Below, piece after piece: positions 35,352 to 44,092 of a stretch of DNA of 57,900 nt. The first letter of the stretch is position 1. Each line of letters begins with the position of its first letter. The stretch comes from Nitrospira sp. (GTDB lineage Bacteria; Nitrospirota; Nitrospiria; Nitrospirales; Nitrospiraceae): NCBI GenBank assembly GCA_016788465.1, contig JAEURV010000066.1, positions 1-57,900 on the forward strand, read 5' to 3'. The notes beneath the pieces are model-generated. The model was not told the origin of the DNA. It did no database searches and saw only the letters and a program-made list of their open reading frames with translations. The translations under genes were made by a program, and so were the position numbers.

Positions 35352-36077
35352 ATGAATGACGTAATCGAAGCTTCTCCCTCTCCAGCAACGTTCTTATCAG
35401 TGGGATTGGCTATCAAGCTTTCTCTGACGCTCGATGGACAGAAGGTGATGTACGGCTCAACGCTGTTGGGCTGGAAAGATCATGCTTGGCTTGTCTGTGA
35501 ATGGCCTCTGCCTCTGAGTCATGACCAGCGTGTTGAGAGTGGAACTCCGTGTACCGTCAGTTACCTTCATGACGGTAAACTCGTCGGATATCGTAGTGAA
35601 ATTCGCGATCTGATTACCTCGCCCGTACCGTTATTGTTCGTGGCCTATCCCAAGACGGTAGAGGAAATGCATTTGCGCAAACATCTCCGAGCATCCGCCA
35701 ACGAACCGATTTTGTTGATGCAAGCCGACATGACAAGCGCATCCACCTCTTTGTCACCAGCGAGCGGTTATTTTGGCGGTTTACTGAAGGATCTCAGCGG
35801 AGGAGGATGCAGTGTGACTTTGGTTCGAAGGCCGGCATGGTTGCGCTCAGGAGCGACTGTTCGTTTGGAGTTCGAGCTGCCTGGACTGGGACATATTACC
35901 AATCTGACGGGTGTCGTGAAGAACCTTGAGGTATGCCATGGAAGCGAAACGATCGGGATCGAGTTTCGCTTCGACGAAATGGAATACATCGAGTATCGAG
36001 GATGGGGAGGATCTGTCCGGCAGGCGATCGAGCAGTGTGTCTTCCAGAGAGCCAGCACCCCTTTTCAAACTTCCTAG
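35352..36077 (+). CDS. YcgR-like PilZ c-di-GMP effector
   Basis: A 241-residue protein with an N-terminal YcgR-N-like beta domain (about 10-110) and a C-terminal PilZ domain (about 110-225). The c-di-GMP binding motifs are visible: RKHLRASAN (RxxxR type, about residue 113-121) and DLSGGGCSV (D/NxSxxG, about 150-158). YcgR-type proteins bind the stator or switch and slow the motor when c-di-GMP is high. The divergent neighbour is an HD-GYP-type c-di-GMP phosphodiesterase, so the two may form one local module. GAGGA lies nine bases before the ATG. Confidence 0.87.
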   Translation: MNDVIEASPSPATFLSVGLAIKLSLTLDGQKVMYGSTLLGWKDHAWLVCEWPLPLSHDQRVESGTPCTVSYLHDGKLVGYRSEIRDLITSPVPLLFVAYPKTVEEMHLRKHLRASANEPILLMQADMTSASTSLSPASGYFGGLLKDLSGGGCSVTLVRRPAWLRSGATVRLEFELPGLGHITNLTGVVKNLEVCHGSETIGIEFRFDEMEYIEYRGWGGSVRQAIEQCVFQRASTPFQTS

Positions 36078-36414
36078 ACAGACCATCTCTTGTTCGGTTG
36101 CGCGACCTCCTAAGCCGATCCCATATCCTCCACCTGGTTCTGGAAATACTCCCTCATTTATCAGGTGAAGCACGTCGACCGCTCCTGATCGAATCACGCG
36201 TGACTTCCGGGCACATCCACAATCATTCGTTTAGGACATCGGGGGTGAAGTTTTGTAAGAAGCGACCCTAAGGCGGTTTTCTGTTGGCTGCCAAGCGTCC
36301 AAGCCGGGCAGTTCCTTCCGCTCCTACTCGGCAAGACTTGCCGGTACATTTTCGTATGGATCACGGGATCTCACGGTTTCCCCAAAAAACTCCATCTATT
36401 TGTTCGGTTGTAGC
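36078..36414. other. Intergenic region upstream of the glycosylation block
   Basis: About 340 bases after the PilZ gene with no supported gene. Short open frames on both strands lack ribosome binding sites and recognisable sequence. A sigma54-like site follows directly at 36415. Confidence 0.5.
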
Positions 36415-36430
36415 TGGCATGCAACTTGTT
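36415..36430 (+). promoter_or_regulatory. Sigma54-like promoter for the glycosylation block
   Basis: TGGCATGCAACTTGTT fits TGGCAC-N5-TTGCW with two changes (T at the sixth base, T for C in TTGC). The GG at -24 and the TTG are kept. It lies 97 bases before the start of the large glycosylation gene. Weaker than the other three sigma54-like sites. Confidence 0.5.
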
Positions 36431-36526
36431 AAAGAGACGGGAGAATAGTTGCACGTATGCCAATTCGTTCAACGGTCACGTTCACTGTTACCGTGGGGGT
36501 AGCGAAGCGGCAGAAAGGTGGAAGGG

Positions 36527-39500
36527 ATGCAGCGATTAAGCGTCAACATCATCTATGGGAATCATGGCCATGCGATTCACACGGAAGATACTCTGGAATA
36601 TGTGCGAGAAGGCCTGGAGAGCACCGGCTTGAGCGTACGATATTCTCGCGGGGAGTACTTAACGGACGGGGTGAACATTGTCATGGAATGTCACCACCGA
36701 GGTCAGAATCTGTATGAGCAGATTTCAACGGCAAGGCAGCGGTATCCGCAGTCTCGGCTATACGTGATTGTTACAGAGATGCTGACTCCGGATGGGTTTA
36801 ATTCGGCAAATATGAAGATGGTGGAATCCCATGAATCAACAACTCCCTACCATGATCGTGCCTACTGGAATGAGAGGACCAAGGCCTTTATGGGTCTTGT
36901 TCCCGTGGTTGACGGGCTATTCCTAATTGGACTGGAGCCTATTGAGGGCTGTTTGCCCCTGGGGTATGAGAAAGAGGTGGGACTCTATTTTCAGTTGGGG
37001 AAACCGGTGCATCTGATTCCCTTGTGTGCTCCACCGCAGCTTTCTACGGTTTCGGGAGGTGAACGTCAGTATGGCGAGCAAGATATCGACGTATTGTTTA
37101 CCGGATCTGTCACGCCGTACCGAAGAAAGATACTCGACACGTTGCGGGCAAAGGACATGCGGGTCGTGACTCTAGAAGCCCATACAGCCGCTTATTTAAG
37201 AAACAACTATGTACGCCGAAGCAAGTTATCTGTCGGACTGAAATTGTCGGATGAGACGCAAATCTTATCCTTGCAACGTGCCTATTTCCATTTGGTGAAT
37301 AGAGTGCCGCATGTGTTTGAGCGTACTCCGATACGGTCTCCGTTCGACCCATTCCTGAATTTTGCCGACAGCGGGGAGGCCTTTGTCAAAGCGTGCGAGG
37401 CCGTATTGACGGGAGAGCAGCCATGTCCTACCCGGTATTTTTCAGAATTTTACCGTGCTACGAGCGGAAAGTATCAGGATACGTTTGAACGTCTTCGGAC
37501 AATGCTGGAGCAAGAGGCCGGATGGCAGCCGACCAGACAGGTTTCTCGGTCTCATGCGGGAGGGAATGGTGAGAGGCACGGACACGGCGTTACGGAAAGG
37601 CACGCCATGAGTGATTGCCGTAAGATGTACGGCAGGCTTGAGGAAGAGTATTACCAGTATTGTCGTGAAGCCAAGCAGCCCTACTTCGGCAAGATCATGT
37701 GGGCATCTCAGGGATTGCCTCTTCGACATGCAATCATGCAGGAAGTCGTGCGTCTCGAAGCAGTGCGTGCCGGGAGTAATCCTCTGCATGTTCTGGAGGT
37801 AGGGGCCTGGGCGGGTGGATCGGCCATCACCTGGGCAGAGGCGATTTCTAAGTTCCATGGAGGCAATGGACAAGTCCTCTGTGTCGATCCCTGGAAGCCC
37901 TACTTCGATATGGCCAAACGGCCGGATACGCGACTTTATCGGGAGATGGCCGATGCATTGTCGAGCGACACGATCTATGATTTATTCCTCCATAATATCC
38001 AGGCGTCCGGGCATGAACAGCGCGTCATTCCACTCCGTGGACAGAGTACAACCGTTCTGCAGACCTTACCGCATGGACATTTTGATTTAGCCTATATCGA
38101 TGGAGATCACAGCTATTCTGCCGTGCTGGCTGATCTGACCGCCGCTTGTGAGCTGGTGAAGGACGGAGGCATCCTGTGCGGTGATGACTTGGAGCTGCAG
38201 CTGGATGAAATTGATGTGGCATACGCCAAGACCCAGATTGAGTCGGACTATATCGAAGATCCCCGATCTCGCAAGCACTATCACCCGGGAGTGACGTTGG
38301 CGGTCGGTGAACTCTTTGGCCGGGTATCCGTCGCGGAAGGCTTCTGGGCGATACGGCGTCAGGGAGCGCAATGGGTGAATGTTGATTTTTCTCCCATTCA
38401 CTGCACGGAAAAGGATATCCCGAGACATCTTATCTCGAATAATCCCGCCGATGATCATGCGTTTCGCGAGTGGTTGAAGCGTAGACGTCAACCTGAGTCG
38501 GTTTCGTCGGTGCCTGTTTCCCATCAAGAAGTACCCTCACCACGCGTAACAGCCCATTCAGCCAAAGGTCCCAAGATCTTACTCCTCCAATTGGAGTTTC
38601 CTAATTGGCAGCAGGGTCGTGCATGGTCGTATGCCGCGTCTTATGGAGTGGCAGATGGCTTGCGTGCGAATGGTGCGCAATGCACAACCATTCCTTTGAT
38701 TGCGAACAGTGCGAGCCATTCGGACGCCTGGCTGGCTCATGCACGGAGCCTCGTGGCAGGACAACGATTCGACCAGGTCTGGGTCTGGCTGGTACATACG
38801 CCCTTTGATCAGCAGGTTTTGGATTGGATCAGCGGTTTGGCCCCTGTCCGAGTCGGGGTGGTGATGGAATCGCTGGTCTATGATCAGACGGACTATGACT
38901 GGGCCCCTCATCTGCGCGAGCGTCAAGGGCGGGTCGAACGGGAGTTACGGAGTTGCACTCATGCCCTATTGCTTGATGAGTGTGATGCTCAACGCCTTAT
39001 CGGGCGTGTGCCGGTTGAAGCCTTATGGTGGCCTCCCATGGTGCCTGCACGGTTCATTAAGGCTTCCACCCTGCCGCCTACGCACGATGTCGGAGTGTTT
39101 CACGGCACTCCCTATGGAACACGGCAACAATGGCTCACGCATCCTATCCTTAAGGAACATCTCCGCTTTGTTCAATCGGGGCAGCCGACCACGCAGTTCC
39201 AACGCATGTATGATCAATTACAGGCCGTGATGCTGCGTCGGATGAGCTCCGCACTACCGGTCTCGCCTGTTCAGATGGCTGAGTATGTGGAGACATTGCA
39301 CAAGATCAGGGAAGGGGAATTCGGCGAATGGATAGGCCGACTGCCACAATGGGCGGCAATAGTGAATTTGCCGAGTCTCGCGAAAGGTTTTGGTGGGCGT
39401 GTGTTCGAAGGCATGGCGGCCGGACGTCCCGTGGTGTCCTATCCCATACCGAATCATCCCTTGAACAATGCCTTGTTTGTGGATGGCGAGGAAATTGTAT

Positions 39501-42500
39501 TCTACGACGCTGCATCTACGGAGTCTCTGAGAGAGGCGCTTGATCGTGTTCTACGCGACCAGTCTTTGGCAACGAAGCTTGCTCGTAACGCGGAAAACAA
39601 GCTTCGGGCCTTCCACACCAGCGAGTACCGCCTGAAGCAAACACTCGCTTGGATCGAATCCGGGCAGAAACCAGATTATGGTGTCGCTGTTTCGCAAAGT
39701 CCCAAACAATCTCGACCGATTGTGGCATCGGAGACGGGTCGGGGAATCCAGGAGCGTTCAGTGGAAGATAAGGACGCAGATCGTTTTTACGTCAATCTCT
39801 TTGTCAACGCACCGGAGTGGTCTACACCTCATCCGAATGCGGATGAGGCCGCACGCTGGACCAAGATTGCCTCGTTCTTGGAGTGCATCCTTCGACGGGT
39901 CCGTCAGAAGAATCCACAGAAGGAATTGCGTATTTTGGACGTCGGGTGTGGGCGTGGCTGGCTTACGAAGTTGGCATCTGTATATGGCGTCTGCGAAGGT
40001 GTCGAGCCCGTGGCGGAGGTTGTGGCCCATGCACGGAAGATGTTTCCGTACCTGAGATTTGAATCAGGGACCGCCGACCAAGTTCTCTCACGTGCGGACT
40101 TCGCTCCGTACGATGTCGTCTTGACTTCCGAAGTTCTCGAACATGTTCCTCACGGGCAGAAAGATCTCTTCCTTGCACAGCTGGCTGCTCTTCTGACAGC
40201 TGAGGGGTACCTCATTCTGACGACCCCTCGCGGAGAAATGTGGGATCAGTGGATGACCATTGCGCCGCCGAATCAGCCGGTTGAGGACTGGGTGACGGAG
40301 GAGGACTTACGTCAGTTGTTCCGCCGCCAAGGATTTACTGAGATTGGTTTGGAGCGAGTCCACGTGGAAGTACCGGGGCTTCGGTACGTGCCTGCACCGA
40401 CTCCAGCGGAGCTCGGATCACGGAAGTTGCTGCCTATCTACCAGGTGTGGGCGTGCCAGCGTGTCGGGCCGGTCCGACCTGCGACTTTCACACGTCGGCC
40501 CAAGGTTTCAGTCATCGTACCGACCTACAATCGACCGGACCGTCTGAAAGTGGCCCTGCAGAGTATCCTCCGACAGACATTTCAGGACTTTGAGATCATG
40601 GTCGTCAATGACGGAGGTCTCGATGTCGCGTCGACGGTGGCGACGCTCAACGACGGGCGCATCGTCTATATTCAGCACGATCGAAATCGAGGCCTTGCAG
40701 CTGCTCGGAATACGGGATTGGCTGCGGCAACAGGCATGTACATCGCCTACCTCGACGACGACGATCGGTATTTGCCGGACCACTTAGAAACACTGGTGTC
40801 GGCCTTGGATGAGGGGGCGCATAAGGTCGTTTATAGCGACGCCTGGCGAGTCAGCGAGCGGCGGGAACAGGATCGCTATATTGAAGTGGGCCGAGACGTG
40901 CCGTATTCGTACGACTTCAATCCGGCCGACCTGCTTGTATCAAATTATTTTCCGGTGCTCTGTGTGATGCACCATCGAGCATGCGTTGAACAGGTTGGGC
41001 GGTTTGATGAATCACTCTTTGCTCATGAAGACTGGGATCTGTGGATCCGCATGGCGACAATATCCCCCTTTAAGCATGTGAAACGCACGACAGCCGAGTT
41101 CAGCTGGCGAACAGACGGGTCTTCGATGACAAGCGCGACGCAAGAAACGTATTGGCGTACGACGGAGATTATCTATCACAAGTATCGGCCTTACGCCGAA
41201 CGAATGAAGGGAGTACGCCAAGCACAGGAGAAACGGTTGGAGGATCTCCGCCGCGCCAGGAGTAGGCGCGACTATGTCTGTTCCATCGTCATGCCAGTGT
41301 ATAACCGAATGGAACTCACGAAAGATTGCCTCACAGCTTTGGCAGGAATGAACGATCAGCCGGAGTACGAACTGATCATTGTGGATAATGGGTCTACTGA
41401 CGGTACAGCCGATTTTCTTCGGCAACTCAGCGGTGACGTCCAGATCATCCGCAATGAAGAGAACCGCGGGTTTGCCAAAGCTTGCAATCAAGGGGCAAAG
41501 GTCGCTCGAGGCCGATATCTGGTGTTCTTGAATAACAACACAATTCCGCAAACGGGTTGGCTGGAAGCCTTGGTCCGAGAGGTGGAGCAAGACCGGGATA
41601 TTGCCGTGGTAGGCAGCAAGCTCCTCTACGGCGACGGGACCATACAGCATGCAGGTCTGGTGTTTCCCCGTACTGGCGGAATTCCATACCACTTGTACCA
41701 GCATCTCCCCGGCGATTGTCAGGCCGTCAGTGGGCGTCGTGAATTTCAGTGCGTGACAGCCGCCTGCATGCTGGTCCGGCGTGAATCCTTTGAGGAAGTC
41801 GGAGGGTTCGATGAAGCCTACCGCAATGGGTTTGAGGATGTGGATTTGTGCCTGAGGATTCGAGAGCAGGGCCACCGCATCGTCTATCAACCGAGAAGCG
41901 TCGTCATCCATCTTGAGGAGCCAACGTTCAGAAGGAAGGCGCATGACGAAGAGAATACGCGCCTGTTTTTGAGCCGCTGGGAGAAACACTGGTGGCTGGT
42001 GGATGAAGATCTCTACTACCACGCCGATGGCTACAAAATGGTCGGCGGTGAAGCGACCGCCAACGATGCGGGGCATGTGCGGATGATCGAGAACATCAAA
42101 GACCGCGCTGCATGGGCACATGTGGCGGCCGCGCAATCAGCCGCGCAAAAAAGAGACTGGGGCGGGATCAAGCGGGAATTGAGCTTGGCGCAGGACTGGC
42201 CGAACGACCCCTCTGTGCTGGACTGGGGCGCGATGGTAGCTGAGCAGCTGGAAGAGCCGGTCTATCGGGCACAGTTTCTCGCCAGGCATGTGGGTTTGGT
42301 CGATGATCCAGTCCGTCGACTCGAATTGATCCGCATGTTGTTGGAACAGAAGAACTTGGCGGGAGCCGAGGAGCACCTACGTGCCATACTGGATGCGTCC
42401 CCTGACCATGCCGGGGGGCTTCTGCTCAAAGGTATTCTGTGTATGCAACATGAGCAGTTCGGAGAAGCGGAAGCTGCATTCAGTGCCGCGCTTTGCCAAG

Positions 42501-42892
42501 GGGCCGAACGCAGAAAATGTCTGATGGGCATGGGGATGGCCGCAATGGGAAGAGCCTACACGCAGGGTGCCTGGGAACGGTTTCTTGAGGTGTTGGCTGA
42601 TTATCCAGATGATACCGAAGCGATTCATTGGTTGCTCCGTGCGGGGACGGCACAAAATCGTTGGCATGAGTTAGCTGAGCATTTGCACATCTACGTAACG
42701 AGGAATCCGGGAGATCTTGCTTCCCGCTTTGCGTATGCCAGCGTTTTGTTGCGGGGTGAACAGATTCATGCAGCTAGGCGCGAATACGATGCGCTATCGC
42801 GGGTTGCTCCCACCTATGACGGGTTGGAGCAACTCGGCCGGGCGATTTCCGGGAGGGAAGCAGTGCTCGCTCTGGAGCCTGCTTCGTCTTAG
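36527..42892 (+). CDS. Giant multi-domain glycosyltransferase/methyltransferase
   Basis: A 2121-residue protein with no signal peptide. Order, by eye: GT-B-like domain about 1-350 (FTGSVTPYRRKILDTLRAK); SAM-methyltransferase-like domain about 380-610 (LEVGAWAGGSAITWAEAI; LAYIDGDHSYSAVLADL); second GT-B domain about 680-1060 (FGGRVFEGMAAGRPVVSYPI); second methyltransferase about 1080-1310 (ILDVGCGRGWLTKLAS; TSEVLEHVPHGQKDLF); GT2 domain about 1324-1570 (VSVIVPTYNRPDRLKVALQS; AYLDDDDRYLPDHLE); second GT2 about 1580-1810 (SIVMPVYNRMELTKDCLTAL; FLNNNTIPQTGWLE); TPR-like helices about 1860-2121. In the second GT2 the usual NND motif reads NNN, so its metal site may be altered. Position before the flagellin gene suggests flagellin glycan synthesis, which is inference. 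AAAGG lies eight bases before the chosen ATG. Confidence 0.85.
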   Translation: MQRLSVNIIYGNHGHAIHTEDTLEYVREGLESTGLSVRYSRGEYLTDGVNIVMECHHRGQNLYEQISTARQRYPQSRLYVIVTEMLTPDGFNSANMKMVESHESTTPYHDRAYWNERTKAFMGLVPVVDGLFLIGLEPIEGCLPLGYEKEVGLYFQLGKPVHLIPLCAPPQLSTVSGGERQYGEQDIDVLFTGSVTPYRRKILDTLRAKDMRVVTLEAHTAAYLRNNYVRRSKLSVGLKLSDETQILSLQRAYFHLVNRVPHVFERTPIRSPFDPFLNFADSGEAFVKACEAVLTGEQPCPTRYFSEFYRATSGKYQDTFERLRTMLEQEAGWQPTRQVSRSHAGGNGERHGHGVTERHAMSDCRKMYGRLEEEYYQYCREAKQPYFGKIMWASQGLPLRHAIMQEVVRLEAVRAGSNPLHVLEVGAWAGGSAITWAEAISKFHGGNGQVLCVDPWKPYFDMAKRPDTRLYREMADALSSDTIYDLFLHNIQASGHEQRVIPLRGQSTTVLQTLPHGHFDLAYIDGDHSYSAVLADLTAACELVKDGGILCGDDLELQLDEIDVAYAKTQIESDYIEDPRSRKHYHPGVTLAVGELFGRVSVAEGFWAIRRQGAQWVNVDFSPIHCTEKDIPRHLISNNPADDHAFREWLKRRRQPESVSSVPVSHQEVPSPRVTAHSAKGPKILLLQLEFPNWQQGRAWSYAASYGVADGLRANGAQCTTIPLIANSASHSDAWLAHARSLVAGQRFDQVWVWLVHTPFDQQVLDWISGLAPVRVGVVMESLVYDQTDYDWAPHLRERQGRVERELRSCTHALLLDECDAQRLIGRVPVEALWWPPMVPARFIKASTLPPTHDVGVFHGTPYGTRQQWLTHPILKEHLRFVQSGQPTTQFQRMYDQLQAVMLRRMSSALPVSPVQMAEYVETLHKIREGEFGEWIGRLPQWAAIVNLPSLAKGFGGRVFEGMAAGRPVVSYPIPNHPLNNALFVDGEEIVFYDAASTESLREALDRVLRDQSLATKLARNAENKLRAFHTSEYRLKQTLAWIESGQKPDYGVAVSQSPKQSRPIVASETGRGIQERSVEDKDADRFYVNLFVNAPEWSTPHPNADEAARWTKIASFLECILRRVRQKNPQKELRILDVGCGRGWLTKLASVYGVCEGVEPVAEVVAHARKMFPYLRFESGTADQVLSRADFAPYDVVLTSEVLEHVPHGQKDLFLAQLAALLTAEGYLILTTPRGEMWDQWMTIAPPNQPVEDWVTEEDLRQLFRRQGFTEIGLERVHVEVPGLRYVPAPTPAELGSRKLLPIYQVWACQRVGPVRPATFTRRPKVSVIVPTYNRPDRLKVALQSILRQTFQDFEIMVVNDGGLDVASTVATLNDGRIVYIQHDRNRGLAAARNTGLAAATGMYIAYLDDDDRYLPDHLETLVSALDEGAHKVVYSDAWRVSERREQDRYIEVGRDVPYSYDFNPADLLVSNYFPVLCVMHHRACVEQVGRFDESLFAHEDWDLWIRMATISPFKHVKRTTAEFSWRTDGSSMTSATQETYWRTTEIIYHKYRPYAERMKGVRQAQEKRLEDLRRARSRRDYVCSIVMPVYNRMELTKDCLTALAGMNDQPEYELIIVDNGSTDGTADFLRQLSGDVQIIRNEENRGFAKACNQGAKVARGRYLVFLNNNTIPQTGWLEALVREVEQDRDIAVVGSKLLYGDGTIQHAGLVFPRTGGIPYHLYQHLPGDCQAVSGRREFQCVTAACMLVRRESFEEVGGFDEAYRNGFEDVDLCLRIREQGHRIVYQPRSVVIHLEEPTFRRKAHDEENTRLFLSRWEKHWWLVDEDLYYHADGYKMVGGEATANDAGHVRMIENIKDRAAWAHVAAAQSAAQKRDWGGIKRELSLAQDWPNDPSVLDWGAMVAEQLEEPVYRAQFLARHVGLVDDPVRRLELIRMLLEQKNLAGAEEHLRAILDASPDHAGGLLLKGILCMQHEQFGEAEAAFSAALCQGAERRKCLMGMGMAAMGRAYTQGAWERFLEVLADYPDDTEAIHWLLRAGTAQNRWHELAEHLHIYVTRNPGDLASRFAYASVLLRGEQIHAARREYDALSRVAPTYDGLEQLGRAISGREAVLALEPASS

Positions 42893-42896
42893 AGAG

Positions 42897-44081
42897 ATGG
42901 CCAAACGCGCACTTCTGATCCAATTGGCCAGACTTGGTGATCTTGTACAAACGGTTCCGGTCATTACGGCGCTTAAGGAAACGCATGAAGACTGGATCCT
43001 TGACCTGTTGTGTCCGGCACATCTGGAAGGAATTGGACTAATCTTGCCGGGAATTGGAGCAGTGGTACCGTGGGATGGGGCTGCATGGAATCAACGGGCG
43101 CGGGTCGTGGAGAACGATCTACTGCCCGACCACGTGGTCGAGGCCGATGCCGCGCTTCGTACGATCGTGGACGAGCCCTATGAGTGCGCATTTGTGCTCA
43201 ACCAACATCCCCGTGCGATCCTGGCTGGGGCGCTCCTGGCACGAAAGAGTCTGGGAGCAGTGAGCGGTGGGCCGGTTGATCATAGATTATCACCCTGGGC
43301 AACCTACGTGAGAGCTGTGGCCAACGACAGAAGAGAGAACCGCATTCATCTAGCCGATGCATTTTGCGGGATGTGCGGTGTTCCTCCGCCCAAAGACGTG
43401 GTGCAGATACAGATGCCCTCCGTTCGACTTCCGCAAGAGCTTGATCCGATCGGAGAGTCTTCCGGCCCATGGATCGGAGTCTTAGTGGGAGCAGCTGCCT
43501 CGGAGCGAGTGGTTCCGGTCACGGCTTGGGCAGAATTCATTGCAGGTTGCCTGGATGCTCTCCATGGGAGTCGTGTCGTATTGATCGGAAGTCGACAGGA
43601 ACAAGAACGAGCCGGCTGGATTCTGACGTCACTTCCTTCTTCCCTCTTAGGGCGAGTCTGGGACACGACCGGTCGACTTTCGTTGACGGAATTGGCACAG
43701 GCACTTACTCGTTGCCAGGTTGTCGTTGGATCCGACACCGGCCCGCTGCATCTGGCAGTAGCCCTGGGGACCAAGGTGATCGGCTGGTATTTTGCCAGGG
43801 CGCGGGTTCATGAAACGGGACCCTACGGCCGGAGCCATTGGGTATGGCAAGCAGAAGGAGTAGGGGGGGAGACTGGAGAAGCAATTACGCCGCACTGTTG
43901 GCCGATCGAGGAGACCATCGGCCTCCTGTCCAATTCCCAGGTGGTCGCAGCTCAAGATTGGTCGCTCTGGAGCAGTCATCGGGATCGGTGGGGCGCATAT
44001 TATGTTCAGGCGGGACATGAACCGGTTGCCCCGCTTCAACGGGAACAGGTTTGGAACGAGTTGCATTCTACGGCGGTGTAA
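42897..44081 (+). CDS. Glycosyltransferase family 9 (heptosyltransferase-like)
   Basis: A 394-residue GT9-like protein. The N-terminal pattern ALLIQLARLGDLVQTVPVIT (residues 5-24) is the classic start of ADP-heptose:LPS heptosyltransferases, and SDTGPLHLAVALGTKVIGWY near residue 280-300 is the nucleotide-sugar binding signature. ATG 42897 follows the previous stop by four bases and makes the conserved segment N-terminal; the longer frame from 42717 lies within the giant gene. As part of a flagellar locus it may add a sugar to a flagellin glycan rather than to LPS. Confidence 0.87.
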   Translation: MAKRALLIQLARLGDLVQTVPVITALKETHEDWILDLLCPAHLEGIGLILPGIGAVVPWDGAAWNQRARVVENDLLPDHVVEADAALRTIVDEPYECAFVLNQHPRAILAGALLARKSLGAVSGGPVDHRLSPWATYVRAVANDRRENRIHLADAFCGMCGVPPPKDVVQIQMPSVRLPQELDPIGESSGPWIGVLVGAAASERVVPVTAWAEFIAGCLDALHGSRVVLIGSRQEQERAGWILTSLPSSLLGRVWDTTGRLSLTELAQALTRCQVVVGSDTGPLHLAVALGTKVIGWYFARARVHETGPYGRSHWVWQAEGVGGETGEAITPHCWPIEETIGLLSNSQVVAAQDWSLWSSHRDRWGAYYVQAGHEPVAPLQREQVWNELHSTAV

Positions 44082-44092
44082 GGGGGAATTCA

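Noticed and set aside
42717-42896. Longer start for the first GT9 gene
   Set aside because: It would lie within the giant gene in another frame and put the conserved N-terminal motif 60 residues inside; ATG 42897 is four bases past the previous stop.
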